DNA of 64,000 bases from an uncultured bacterium (GTDB lineage Bacteria; Edwardsbacteria; AC1; EtOH8): contig CALMGM010000004.1 in assembly GCA_937863685.1 (NCBI GenBank), forward strand, positions 43,964 to 107,963, read 5' to 3'. The notes beneath the pieces were generated by a model. The model was given only the letters and a program-made list of their open reading frames with translations. It had not been told where the DNA came from and did no database searches. Position numbers and translations under genes: made by a program. Shown one piece after another: positions 26,095-35,445 of this stretch. How positions within the stretch are numbered: the stretch's first letter is position 1; each line of letters starts with the position of its first letter.

Positions 26095-27323
26095 AGGTAT
26101 ATCTCCTTCTGGCCGGAGAACCTGGTGGAAAGCATAACCAGCATATAACGGCGCAGATGGCGGGTGATCAGGAAATTGCCCCGGACGAATTCCTTGCCGG
26201 TCTTGCCCAGGGCCGTAGCCAGCTCCGGATTGGCCAGCAGATAGCGGATGGAATAGGCCAACCCTTCGGTGGAATGGACCAGCAGTCCGGTGACATCGTG
26301 CAGCACCTGCTGGGTAATGCCGCCCACCGGCCGGCTGATGATGGCCTTCCCCTTCCACAGGGCCTCGGAGACCGTCAGGCCGAAGCCCTCCTTGATGGAA
26401 TTTTGTACGATGATGGAGGAGCCCCGGACCAGGGCGTTGATATCCAAATCGGCCCCCGGCGCCAGGTGAAGGATGTGGATGTCCGGGCTGCCTTCGGCCT
26501 CGGCCTTGACCTCCTCCAGCACCAGCAGTCCCTCGGGATCGTCGGTGGCACCGCCTCCGGCCAGCACCAGCTGACAGTCCATTTTTTTGCTGACCATCTT
26601 AAAGGCTTTGATCAGACCCACCGGATCTTTCAACCGATCGAACCTGGATATCTGGGTGACGATCGGTCGCTTGCGGTCGATGTGGTATTTTTCGAACACC
26701 AAATCGATGTATCGGGAATCAAGCTCCTTGTTCTTATCGGCCAGAGGATCGATGGAAGGCGGGATCAGGAATTGGGGGACCGACAATTTCTGGGAAAAGC
26801 TGGGTGACGAAATAATGGCGCCCTCGTATTGCTCCACATATTTTTTAAGGAATTCCCAAAGATCTGATTGGGGGGAGGATATGTCTATATGGCAGCGCCA
26901 GACCCAATGGGCCTTTGACCGGGACCTCTTTTCTATCAGGCATATGGGCTGCGGGTCGTGGATGAACACGAAATCGTCCTGCGAAAAATCCATCTCCTCG
27001 GCATTTTTGCGGTTGTACTCGATAAAGACCCGGAACATCTCCGGGGTTATGGACTCCGGCTTGCCGTGGAGGGCATTGTGAAAGGCCTTGGTGATGTTGA
27101 AGAAATCGTCGCCCCCCTTGATCACCTCCCAACCGGCCAGGATATCCATTTCGTTGAGCAGTGGCACCATCCGGTGCAGGATCTCCGCCACGCCGCCGCC
27201 CACCGAGGTGGAATTTATATGTTTCATCCGGGCGCCCTTCAACTGGCGGGCGATGGCCCGCATCTCTTCGATCTCGGGATCGCCCACCACCTGGCGGTAA
27301 TCGTCCAGTTTTGCTAAAGCCAT
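26091..27323 (-). CDS. treT: Trehalose glycosyltransferring synthase (GT4)
   Basis: Family-4 glycosyltransferase that makes trehalose from glucose and an NDP-glucose, reversibly. The 410-residue length and the N-terminus fit TreT: MKHINSTSVGGGVAEILHRM is its nucleotide/glucose loop, and FVFIHDPQP follows. The C-terminal domain has VTQISRFDRLKDP and SIKEGFGLTVSEALWKGKA, with the E-x7-E nucleotide-sugar motif. It starts 1 bp after the DUF5752 gene and overlaps otsB by 4 bp. With OtsA-OtsB present too, the operon encodes two trehalose routes. Confidence 0.93.
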   Translation of the reverse strand: MALAKLDDYRQVVGDPEIEEMRAIARQLKGARMKHINSTSVGGGVAEILHRMVPLLNEMDILAGWEVIKGGDDFFNITKAFHNALHGKPESITPEMFRVFIEYNRKNAEEMDFSQDDFVFIHDPQPICLIEKRSRSKAHWVWRCHIDISSPQSDLWEFLKKYVEQYEGAIISSPSFSQKLSVPQFLIPPSIDPLADKNKELDSRYIDLVFEKYHIDRKRPIVTQISRFDRLKDPVGLIKAFKMVSKKMDCQLVLAGGGATDDPEGLLVLEEVKAEAEGSPDIHILHLAPGADLDINALVRGSSIIVQNSIKEGFGLTVSEALWKGKAIISRPVGGITQQVLHDVTGLLVHSTEGLAYSIRYLLANPELATALGKTGKEFVRGNFLITRHLRRYMLVMLSTRFSGQKEIYL

Positions 27324-27324
27324 A

Positions 27325-28161
27325 TTACTTCACCCCTCCCTTGCGGTTATTGCCCTTGGAACGGAGATCGGGCAGATCATCGGGTTTTATCTTCTCATCT
27401 AAAAATCGGTTCAGGCTGCGGACCGGGTAGGATATGGTGTCCATAAGCAGTTCTATCATCTCGGCTGGCAGCTGAACCACTTTTTTCACCAGCTCCCGGG
27501 GAGGCACTCCCCGGTATTTCCCCAGGATGATGAACAGGTGGCCCCTGATCTGTTCTAGGCTGTACACCGAGATATCCAGTTTTGAAATCTCATCGGCAAT
27601 ATCCGGCGCCTCCAGATGTTCCCGGAGCCAGATAGAAAAATCGTTGTCAAAACGGTGCAGCCTGATCCTGGCCTCAAACAGATGGTAATACAGGGATCTT
27701 CGGGTTATCCTTCCCAAAGCCTCTATGAATTCATCAAGACTTCCGGCCCTGATCCCGGTGTCCAGTATTATCGAGGCAGACTCGCAGAAGTTGAATTGGC
27801 TCCCGGGAGGCGCCTGATTTATAATGGGGTCGCTCTGCAGGTATTCCTGAATTATCTCTACCAGGCGGTTCCGAAAGCTCCTGATATCGTCATACTGGGT
27901 GGGGTCCACCGCCGCTAACCTTTCCCCCAGCCCTTTCTCCCGTATCACCTCCCCCACCCAATATCCGAAATCGTGAATAGGCGGCCGTCCGAAGGTCTGC
28001 CATTCTCGATATACCTGATGGCTGTGATGGTAGATGGAAGAACCGCTTACCTCTCTGATGCCATCCAGCAGTTCCCTGATATTATTGGCTTTGCGGTCGG
28101 TCATTGTCACCAGTGAGGATGAGGTCATAAAAACAAATGGGCTTTTTGCTGTGTTTCTCAT
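27325..28161 (-). CDS. DUF5752 family protein
   Basis: A 278-residue cytoplasmic protein of the DUF5752 family. The characteristic stretches are SSIYHHSHQVYREWQTFG, the opening segment, and IHDFGYWVGEV. No catalytic motif is evident; the pattern is mainly helical with many charged residues, suggesting a regulator or scaffold. DUF5752 genes typically sit next to trehalose synthase genes (as far as I recall the family), and here it lies between otsA and treT with a 1-bp spacer, so a role in trehalose synthesis control is likely but unproved. Confidence 0.8.
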   Translation of the reverse strand: MRNTAKSPFVFMTSSSLVTMTDRKANNIRELLDGIREVSGSSIYHHSHQVYREWQTFGRPPIHDFGYWVGEVIREKGLGERLAAVDPTQYDDIRSFRNRLVEIIQEYLQSDPIINQAPPGSQFNFCESASIILDTGIRAGSLDEFIEALGRITRRSLYYHLFEARIRLHRFDNDFSIWLREHLEAPDIADEISKLDISVYSLEQIRGHLFIILGKYRGVPPRELVKKVVQLPAEMIELLMDTISYPVRSLNRFLDEKIKPDDLPDLRSKGNNRKGGVK

Positions 28162-28180
28162 GTCATCACCTGAATTATAA

Positions 28181-30409
28181 TTATACTCTTACTGCGCTTA
28201 GTTCTCTGATCAGGCTGGCCGCCCAGAGATAGATGTTATGCTTCAGCAGTTGCTGGCGCATGTTCCACATCCTTTGTTTCCTCTCCTCTGGCGGCATCTC
28301 CAGAGCGTACCTGATAGCCTCGGCGGTGCGCTCGATATCGTAGGGGTTGATTATCAAGGCATCCCTCAACTCCCGGACCGCGCCGGTGAACCGGCTCAGG
28401 ATCAGCACCCCGTCCCCCTCGCTTCGGGAAGCGATGAATTCCTTGGCCACCAGATTCATGCCGTCATGCAGCGAGGTGACCATACACAGGTCGGCCGCCT
28501 GATAGTAAGGAGCGATTTCCTGGTGGCTGTGGTGTTTCTTCAAAAACAAAATCGGTTTCCAGTCCTTGCCCTTGAACCGCCAGTTTATCCTCTCGACCTC
28601 CTTCTCCACCTCGGCCACCAGGTCGGAATAACGCTTGATATGGGTTCGGCTGGGGGCCCCCAACTCCACGAAGGTGAATTTTCCCTGGTATTCGGGATTT
28701 CTTTCCAGAAAATTCTCCACCGCCAGAAACCTTTCCATCAGGCCCTTGGTATAATCCAGCCGGTCGACGCCCACCCCCATGAACTCGGCCTTGATACCAT
28801 GCTCTTTGAACAGGTCCTCCTTGGAGGCTTGGTGCTCTGGTACCCGCTCCATATCAAGCAAAGTAAAAGCTATGCTGATGGGAAAGGGTTTTACCAGGGT
28901 GGTATGGCCGCCCACCCTGACGGTGAAATTATCCCAATTGATCTGGGATTCCACGGCCCGGGCCATGGTATCGAGAAAATTATTGCAGTGAAACTGGGTA
29001 TGGAACCCTATCAGGTCGGCCCCCTGCATGCCGTACAGCAATTCCCTCTGCCAGGGGCAGATCCCGAAGGACTCGGAATTGGGCCAGGGGATATGCCAGA
29101 AGATGGCCACCCGGGCATCGGGCCTTTTCGATTTCAGCATCTGCGGCAGCAGGGCAAAATGATAGTCCTGGATCAGGATCAGCGGCTCATCCAGTCCCTC
29201 GATCTCATCCAATACAGCATCGGCAAACTTCTGGTTGACCTGCTGGTAGTACTGCCAGTCCTCCTTGCGAAAGATGGGACGGGTATGGGCGATATGACAC
29301 AGCGGCCACAGTCCCTCGTTGGAAAAACCGTAATAAAAACCCTCCTCTTCTTCCTTGGACAGCCACAGTCTTTTCAGATTATATCTGGGGTCGTCCGGAG
29401 GTACCCGGACCTTGTCATCCTTATCAACCACATCCCGGTCGGCGTCCCCGGTGCCGGAGGCGATCCAGGTCCCCCCGCAGGCCTTGAGGATCGGCTCTAT
29501 TGCCGTGACCATCCCGCTGGCCGGCATGATCCATTCGATGCACTTGCCTTTCCGGTTGTGCATGTACGGCTCCCGGTTGGAGACCACCACCAGCTGTTTG
29601 TCGTCCAGCAGGGTCCGCATCTCCTCCTTGAGCCTTTCCGGTGTCCAAACCGATTCTCCCATGGCCCGAAGGCGGGCCTCTTGTTCGGCCGCCTCTCTGG
29701 CCTCCAGAATGCTCTCGGCCATGTGGGATACCTCCCGGCTCAAGGGGGAGAAGAAATTTTGGGGAGGCATCACGGCCTCGGTTGAAGGCTTTTGTTCTCT
29801 CAGGTTCTGCATCCATTCCACCATCCGGTTCATTGGAATAAAGATACTCCATTGGATCACCAGGGTGGTCACCAGGGCCACCGTCAGAGCCAGCACCAGC
29901 AATCTGACGAAATTGGCCCGCCAAATGTCATTCAGCCGTTTATGTATGTAATCGGTATCCTGAAACATGGCCGCTGCTCCCACCAGATTGCCCTCTTCAT
30001 GGATGGGCATGATGTGCATATAGAAATTCTTGGTTCCGGCCTTCAACTGCTGGCCGAAAAAGCTGTCCGCCCCCATGGTCTGTTTGAGAAGGATCTGGGC
30101 GAAAGGCATGTACTGTTCTATGTCCGGAGATACGCCCACCAGGCTGTCCTTGACATTGTAGACCGCCAGCCCCAGGATCCGCTGTTTCTGGTTGAACTTT
30201 GCCACCAGCTGCTTGATCTTCTCGTATTTTCCCTGGGCCAGCTGGCTGGAGATGCTTTCGTGCAAGGCTTCACCCAGCAGATTGGCCCGCTGTTCCAGCT
30301 CGATATTCAGCCTCTGTCTCTCCTGGTAGACCTGGACCAGGGTAAAGCCCAGCACCACCAGACTGACGGCGATGAATATCGAAATTATTATGGTGTAGTT
30401 GAATTTCAT
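28181..30409 (-). CDS. otsA: Membrane-anchored trehalose-6-phosphate synthase with N-terminal sensor-like module
   Basis: A 742-residue protein. Residues from about 275 on are a GT20 trehalose-6-phosphate synthase (UDP-glucose + glucose-6-phosphate). Motifs include [52 protein letters not shown] and the C-terminal [10 protein letters not shown]. The first 270 residues are not part of GT20. A membrane helix (about 5-25) is followed by an extracytoplasmic domain of about 145 residues and a second helix (about 170-195). A HAMP/coiled-coil-like linker with [16 protein letters not shown] comes next. This is the layout of a receptor kinase, with the kinase replaced by the synthase. Direct sensing of an external stimulus is inferred. 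Confidence 0.9.
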   Translation of the reverse strand: MKFNYTIIISIFIAVSLVVLGFTLVQVYQERQRLNIELEQRANLLGEALHESISSQLAQGKYEKIKQLVAKFNQKQRILGLAVYNVKDSLVGVSPDIEQYMPFAQILLKQTMGADSFFGQQLKAGTKNFYMHIMPIHEEGNLVGAAAMFQDTDYIHKRLNDIWRANFVRLLVLALTVALVTTLVIQWSIFIPMNRMVEWMQNLREQKPSTEAVMPPQNFFSPLSREVSHMAESILEAREAAEQEARLRAMGESVWTPERLKEEMRTLLDDKQLVVVSNREPYMHNRKGKCIEWIMPASGMVTAIEPILKACGGTWIASGTGDADRDVVDKDDKVRVPPDDPRYNLKRLWLSKEEEEGFYYGFSNEGLWPLCHIAHTRPIFRKEDWQYYQQVNQKFADAVLDEIEGLDEPLILIQDYHFALLPQMLKSKRPDARVAIFWHIPWPNSESFGICPWQRELLYGMQGADLIGFHTQFHCNNFLDTMARAVESQINWDNFTVRVGGHTTLVKPFPISIAFTLLDMERVPEHQASKEDLFKEHGIKAEFMGVGVDRLDYTKGLMERFLAVENFLERNPEYQGKFTFVELGAPSRTHIKRYSDLVAEVEKEVERINWRFKGKDWKPILFLKKHHSHQEIAPYYQAADLCMVTSLHDGMNLVAKEFIASRSEGDGVLILSRFTGAVRELRDALIINPYDIERTAEAIRYALEMPPEERKQRMWNMRQQLLKHNIYLWAASLIRELSAVRV

Positions 30410-30461
30410 CCTATCTCTCCAAATAATCCGTTTTCACTCCCGGCATATTCGTGTATCATCC

Positions 30462-31283
30462 TCAATAATCCTCAGCCATTATCATATTCTTCCCCATTCC
30501 CTTGGCCTGGTACATCAACCGATCGGCTTTGTTTATCAGCAGGTCTACCGTTTCAGGAGCAGAAGCAAAAGAAGCTATTCCAAAACTGAAAGTAATAGGA
30601 TAACCCCGGGCTGTCATCAGGCCCACGAGGATCCCTTGTAGTTTATTTATCACCTTAAGGGCAGACACTCTATCGGTATCCGAAAGCAATAGACCAAATT
30701 CATCCCCGCCCAACCGGGCCGCCAAATCAATGCTGCGGATATTGTTGTTCAGGCCTTCAGCTATCATCATCAGTATCTGATCTCCATGGTTGTGGCCCCA
30801 CATGTCATTGAGGGGTTTGAAATCGTCAAGGTCCATGAAAGCCAGCGAGATCGGTCTCCCGCTCCTTTTTGCCTGATTGACAGCCAACTGGGTTCGCTCG
30901 TAAAAATATCTGCGGTTGGCAATACCAGTCAGGGGATCGGTCCGGGCGAATTTTACTTGGGTCACCAGCATGAACTTAAGGCGATACATTATGAAAGCCA
31001 CCAGCAAAAAGAACACCAACCGGGCCCCGCAATTAATATAAAGTATCGCAGGTTGTGAAAAGGTCTCATCCCTGACGCAATGGGAAAGGCAGTAGGCCAA
31101 AACGCTGCATAGGCTAAACACATAACCCGCCGTACGATTAATATACCAAGCCGAAAGTCCGATGGGAATCAAGTAAAATATAGAAAGCGGGACCTCAATC
31201 CCCGTATAATAATCGAAAATACCCAATAAAATGATCATAGACAGGGATAATAGGATAATTGGCGTTTTCCCGGAATTTTGCAT
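30462..31283 (-). CDS. Membrane diguanylate cyclase (GGDEF)
   Basis: A 273-residue protein with about four hydrophobic segments in the first 105 residues and a GGDEF domain after them. TDPLTGIANRRYFYE opens the domain, MDLDDFKPLNDMWGHNHGDQ follows, and RLGGDEFGLLL holds the active site. An RxxD inhibitory site (RSID) lies exactly five residues before GGDEF, so product inhibition by c-di-GMP is expected. It lies between the sugar-binding protein gene (9-bp spacer) and otsA (52-bp spacer), so second-messenger signalling is wired into the trehalose/ion operon. Confidence 0.93.
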   Translation of the reverse strand: MQNSGKTPIILLSLSMIILLGIFDYYTGIEVPLSIFYLIPIGLSAWYINRTAGYVFSLCSVLAYCLSHCVRDETFSQPAILYINCGARLVFFLLVAFIMYRLKFMLVTQVKFARTDPLTGIANRRYFYERTQLAVNQAKRSGRPISLAFMDLDDFKPLNDMWGHNHGDQILMMIAEGLNNNIRSIDLAARLGGDEFGLLLSDTDRVSALKVINKLQGILVGLMTARGYPITFSFGIASFASAPETVDLLINKADRLMYQAKGMGKNMIMAEDY

Positions 31284-31292
31284 ATTATTCAG

Positions 31293-32555
31293 TCATTCTT
31301 GATAGCATTCTTTTACTACAGATTTTTCCAGCTCCTCCTGTAGGGACAGCAATCCTTTGTCCTCCGGAACCTGACCGGTGAATATCCGGTGCAGGCCTAT
31401 CTGTAGGAAGTCCGATATTCTGGGATAATCCGGCCGGACCGGACGGGGTCTGGCAGTTATAAATGAATTGTAAAAGTCCTTATAGTGGGGATTAAGTTTT
31501 AAAACATCCGGATCCTGATATACCGATATCCTGGTGGGAAGCCTGCCGCCTTTGAGGGCAAAATCCTTCTGGCTGTCATAGGACGTTAGGAACAGCAATA
31601 GTTCCTTTGCCAATTCGGGATTCCGGGAAAAACGGCTTACCGCCAGGTTCCAGCCCCCCAGACAGGAAGAGCTGGTCTCCCCTAAGCAGGCTGGTAGCGG
31701 AGCCATTCCCACCTTGCCGGCCACGGCGGAGCCCTTGGCTGTATCCTGGGAAATGGCCCAGGCATACGGCCAATTGCGCATGAAAACCGCCTGGCCCGAG
31801 GTAAATAACTGCCGGCTCTCCTCCTCTTTGTAGGTCAGGACACCCAACGGAGAGGCTTTTATATTGAACATCTCCTTTACAATCCCGGTAGCCTTAAGAG
31901 CTTCTTTGCTTGTCAACAAAGGCTGACCATTATCGCCAAACAATTCCCCTCCGCAGCTCCAAAGGATCTCAAGAAAATTACATACCAATCCCTCGTACTG
32001 CTGCCCCTGCCACACATACCCGGCCATCTCGTATTTCTTGGAAAGAAACGAGGCCTGTTTCAAAAGATCTTCCCAAGTATCCGGTACCTTCAAATGGTTC
32101 TTTCCCAAAATATCAGCGCGATAGTAAAGCATCCCGGCATCGGTAAACCAGGGAATGGCCCACAAGGTGTCGCGGAAGGTGCATCCGGCCAGAGGCCCCG
32201 GCAAAAAATCCTCTCTTTCCGGCGAGGCAAGAGCATCATTCAGAGGCAGCAACCACCCGGCCTGAGCAAACTCCGCCGGCCAGATGATATCGATGGAATA
32301 GACGTCGATGCTTTTGTCGCCCGCCGCCAGGTAGGTCACGTAGGCGTCATGCTGGGAGGTTGACGATTCCGGCATTTCAAGCAGCTTGACCTTCACTCCG
32401 GGATGCAGCCTCTGAAACTCTTCGATCATCGCCTGGTGCCGCCCGGCGGGATCCTTTCCCACCGCCCAGGTTATGGTCTTCTCCCTTGACTTGGCGCAGG
32501 ACATGGCCATCGCCAGGGCGATCAGAGGCAATGCTAGTTTTATCATAGCACGCAT
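31293..32555 (-). CDS. ABC sugar-binding lipoprotein (trehalose/maltose type)
   Basis: Type-1 extracellular solute-binding protein, 420 residues. The start at the ATG 32553-32555 is chosen over an upstream in-frame TTG because it gives a proper ribosome site and a lipoprotein signal ending AMAMSC. Typical segments are LHPGVKVKLLEMPESS, SIDVYSIDIIWPAEFA and GQAVFMRNWPYAWA. Family relatives import trehalose, maltose or sucrose; the operon context makes trehalose the most likely ligand (inference). It is the first substrate-facing part of a three-gene importer with the two permeases upstream. Confidence 0.88.
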   Translation of the reverse strand: MRAMIKLALPLIALAMAMSCAKSREKTITWAVGKDPAGRHQAMIEEFQRLHPGVKVKLLEMPESSTSQHDAYVTYLAAGDKSIDVYSIDIIWPAEFAQAGWLLPLNDALASPEREDFLPGPLAGCTFRDTLWAIPWFTDAGMLYYRADILGKNHLKVPDTWEDLLKQASFLSKKYEMAGYVWQGQQYEGLVCNFLEILWSCGGELFGDNGQPLLTSKEALKATGIVKEMFNIKASPLGVLTYKEEESRQLFTSGQAVFMRNWPYAWAISQDTAKGSAVAGKVGMAPLPACLGETSSSCLGGWNLAVSRFSRNPELAKELLLFLTSYDSQKDFALKGGRLPTRISVYQDPDVLKLNPHYKDFYNSFITARPRPVRPDYPRISDFLQIGLHRIFTGQVPEDKGLLSLQEELEKSVVKECYQE

Positions 32556-32577
32556 GGAAATTCCTTTCAAAAATATC

Positions 32578-33399
32578 TCAGCTTTTTATGGCCCCGGCCA
32601 TCAGGCCGGAAACAATTCTCCTTTGCAGCACCAGCACCAGTACCACCAACGGCAGGGTTATCACGGTGGCGGCGGCGAATATGATGCCCCACGGCATTTC
32701 ATATAGACCGGGGAACATGGCGATGCCCACCGTCACGGTCCTCATGCTCTCCTGGGTGTTAAGCGTCAGGGCCAGCAGGAATTCATTCCAGCAGAAGATG
32801 AACACCAAAATAGCCGCAGTAAATACGCCGGGAGCAGCCAGCGGCAGAAACACATGCCAAATGGTGCGGCCAAAGCCGGCCCCGTCCAGGGCGGCCGCCT
32901 CTTCCAGTTCGGGCGGCAGCTGCCGGAAAAAATTATACAACATCCAGACGGCCAGGGGCAGGTTGAATCCGGTATAGGGAATTATCAGTCCCCAATAGGT
33001 ATTCAACAGCCCGACCCGACGCAAAATCAGGAACAGCGGACTGATGGCGGCTATCTGGGGTAGCATGGCCGCCGATAATATGGCCAGCATGAAGATGTTC
33101 TTGTGCCTTAGCCGCATCCTGGCCAGGGCATAGGCGGCCAGGCAACCTATGGTAATGGAGAGCACCGCAGTCGCCCCGGAAACAATGAAGCTGTTGGCAA
33201 TATATCGCAGGAAAGAATACCGCCCGGAGAATACCTCCAGATAATTTTTGAAATATAAGCCCTTGGGCCAGCTGCTGCCGGAAGCGATCTCGCCAGAAGA
33301 CATCAGCGATGTCAGCACTTGCCATATAAAGGGCAGGGCAATCAGAAGCAAAAGCAGGATTGCGAAAACATATGGCGCTATTGCAGCGATCTTTTTCAT
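32578..33399 (-). CDS. Sugar ABC permease (MalG-like)
   Basis: A 273-residue inner-membrane permease with six helices. The EAA loop, LEEAAALDGAGFGRTIWHVF, docks the ATPase (EAA-x3-G). It overlaps the preceding permease gene by 4 bp (ATGA), so the two are translationally coupled and form the transmembrane pair of a sugar importer. No ATPase gene lies in this operon, so the importer probably uses a shared MsmK/UgpC-type ATPase encoded elsewhere (inference). Confidence 0.92.
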   Translation of the reverse strand: MKKIAAIAPYVFAILLLLLIALPFIWQVLTSLMSSGEIASGSSWPKGLYFKNYLEVFSGRYSFLRYIANSFIVSGATAVLSITIGCLAAYALARMRLRHKNIFMLAILSAAMLPQIAAISPLFLILRRVGLLNTYWGLIIPYTGFNLPLAVWMLYNFFRQLPPELEEAAALDGAGFGRTIWHVFLPLAAPGVFTAAILVFIFCWNEFLLALTLNTQESMRTVTVGIAMFPGLYEMPWGIIFAAATVITLPLVVLVLVLQRRIVSGLMAGAIKS

Positions 33400-34268
33400 A
33401 TCGCTCTCCTGACCATTATTCTTACATAGACCAGGCTGAAGAACATCACCAGCAGAAATAATGTCATGGACAAGGCCGATCCGTAACCGAAATCCAGGTG
33501 GGAAAAAAGCGTTTTATAATTATAGAGTGACAGCACTTCTGTGCTGCCAGCCGGGCCGCCCCCGGTCATCACCATTATCAAATCGAACACCCTCAATGCG
33601 TCCATGGTCCGGAAAAGCAAAGCCAGCAGGATGGTGGGCCAAAGCAAAGGAAGGGTGATTAGCCTGAATTTCTGGAAGCCCCCCGCCCCGTCGACCTCGG
33701 CTGCCTGGTACAGCTCAATCGGAATCATCTGCAGTCCGGCCAGTATTATCAGCGCCACAAACGGCGCTGTTTTCCAAACTTCGGCTATCACTATGGCCAT
33801 CCAGGTTAATGTCGGATCGGCCAGCCACACTAACGGCGCAGGTATCAGGCCGATCAGGCCCAGCAGCCGATTGGCCAATCCCAGCCGATCATTGAACATC
33901 CATCCCCAGATCATTGCCGAGATCACGGTGGGCACGGCCCAGGGGATCATCACCACCGCCCGCACCAGCCCCCTGCCCCTGGCCAAAGAATGCATCATCA
34001 CAGCCAGGCCAAACCCTACCGATATCTCCAGAGTCAACGTCACGGCTACAAAGAGCATGGTTCTGAAGACCGAAGCTATAAATCGCTGATCGCTAAGCAA
34101 GGCGATATAATTTTTAAGCCCGATAAAATTGTGACTGCCGGTCCCCAACGAATGCTTGAATAGCGACAAGTAGAAGCAGTACCCCAAGGGCACCAGCAAG
34201 ACCAGTACGATTACGGCCAAAGCCGGCAGTAACAGCAGATAGGGCAATTTCCTGTGGGCTCCCACCAT
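33396..34268 (-). CDS. Sugar ABC permease (MalF-like)
   Basis: A 290-residue permease with six helices. Its EAA loop reads YQAAEVDGAGGFQKFRLITL. The N-terminal PYLLLLPALAVIVLVLLVPL is the usual first helix of MalF-type proteins. It starts 4 bp after the CPA2 antiporter gene and overlaps the second permease. Together with the downstream binding protein it forms a carbohydrate importer. Confidence 0.92.
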   Translation of the reverse strand: MVGAHRKLPYLLLLPALAVIVLVLLVPLGYCFYLSLFKHSLGTGSHNFIGLKNYIALLSDQRFIASVFRTMLFVAVTLTLEISVGFGLAVMMHSLARGRGLVRAVVMIPWAVPTVISAMIWGWMFNDRLGLANRLLGLIGLIPAPLVWLADPTLTWMAIVIAEVWKTAPFVALIILAGLQMIPIELYQAAEVDGAGGFQKFRLITLPLLWPTILLALLFRTMDALRVFDLIMVMTGGGPAGSTEVLSLYNYKTLFSHLDFGYGSALSMTLFLLVMFFSLVYVRIMVRRAI

Positions 34269-34272
34269 TTTC

Positions 34273-35412
34273 TCACACTTTCTGCAATCCCTCCGCCCCC
34301 AGCGGAGTGGGATAGATGAAAACCACCAGGTAGGAGGAGATGACCATGGTGAATATGGTCACCATCTGTATCGTCTGCCAGGCTCTGCCATCTATATGGC
34401 CCAGCCCGAACAAAGCGGCGGCGATGATCAGGGCGAACTCGCTGGACTGGGAGAACCTGACCCCGGCCTCCCGGGAAAACTTTTGTGTCTCCCCCACCAG
34501 CCGGAACAAGGTCTCAAAGCTGACCATCTTGATGGCCATGACCGCCAGAGACAGTATCAGCGCCGGGATTATTATGGAGAAGGATTGAACAAAATTGAAT
34601 TGGGCGCCCAGCACAAAGAAAAAGAAAACCAGGAAAAAATCCCGAAACTGCTTTAATCCCTCGGAAAGAAACAGGGCCAGCGGCTCCCTGGCCAGGGTCA
34701 CTCCGGCGATGAAAGCCGCTGCCTCCGGGGAGAACCCTATCAAATGTGCGGCCAGAGCCAGTCCCAAACCCCATCCCAGGGCCAGCAGGAAAAGGACCTC
34801 GTGATAATGCTGAACCCGGCGCATCATCCTGCGCAGCAGAAAATGTTCGAAAGCCAGGGCCGCCGCCCCCAGAACCAGCCCTTTCACCAGAAGCAGCAGC
34901 GGATGGCCGGTGCCGCTGATCAGGGCCAAAAAACCGACCGCGATGATATCTTGGGCTATCAGGATGGCTATGGCATAGGCCCCCATCCTCTGATGATGCA
35001 GGGTGGTGGTGGGGATCAGCTTGACCACCAAAATGGTGCTACTGAAGATCATGGTCAGCCCGATAATGATCCCGGATTTCAGGCTATAGCCAAAGACCAG
35101 GGACAGCAGGAACACTCCGGCCCATACCAGCAGGCTCTGCCCCAGGGTGATCAAGGCCGTAGGCTTGAACAGCTGCTTCAACCGGCGGGGATGCAGAACC
35201 AGTCCGGCATGGAACAGCAGAAGGATGATGCCCAGCTGGGAGACGGCGTTGACAAAACTTACATCCTTGACCAGCCTAAAACCCCAGGGGCCTACCAGGG
35301 CTCCGCAGACAAGATAGCCGATGATCAGCGGCTGCCGGGAGATTATCGCCAGCCACGACAGCACTGCCGAAAACACCACTATCACGCTTATGTCGCTGAT
35401 ATACTTTTCCAT
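34273..35412 (-). CDS. CPA2 cation/proton antiporter, membrane domain only
   Basis: A 379-residue protein with about 12 hydrophobic segments. It resembles the KefB/GerN membrane domain: QPLIIGYLVCGALVGPWGF, LGIILLLFHAGLVLHP and IAILIAQDIIAVGFLAL (the ion-site aspartate lies in AQD). It stops before the cytosolic RCK/TrkA-N domain that regulates KefB, so it is a minimal exchanger. It lies between the CaCA exchanger gene and the ABC permeases. Exchange of K+ or Na+ for protons under osmotic stress is the probable role (inference). Confidence 0.88.
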   Translation of the reverse strand: MEKYISDISVIVVFSAVLSWLAIISRQPLIIGYLVCGALVGPWGFRLVKDVSFVNAVSQLGIILLLFHAGLVLHPRRLKQLFKPTALITLGQSLLVWAGVFLLSLVFGYSLKSGIIIGLTMIFSSTILVVKLIPTTTLHHQRMGAYAIAILIAQDIIAVGFLALISGTGHPLLLLVKGLVLGAAALAFEHFLLRRMMRRVQHYHEVLFLLALGWGLGLALAAHLIGFSPEAAAFIAGVTLAREPLALFLSEGLKQFRDFFLVFFFFVLGAQFNFVQSFSIIIPALILSLAVMAIKMVSFETLFRLVGETQKFSREAGVRFSQSSEFALIIAAALFGLGHIDGRAWQTIQMVTIFTMVISSYLVVFIYPTPLGAEGLQKV

Positions 35413-35445
35413 GCCGCTTACCCTAATGTTTTTATACTTTGTCGG

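Noticed and set aside
25375..26358. Longer otsB starting inside treT
   Set aside because: The extra N-terminus is a frame-shadow of treT. The GTG at 26092-26094 with a ribosome site gives the normal OtsB beginning.
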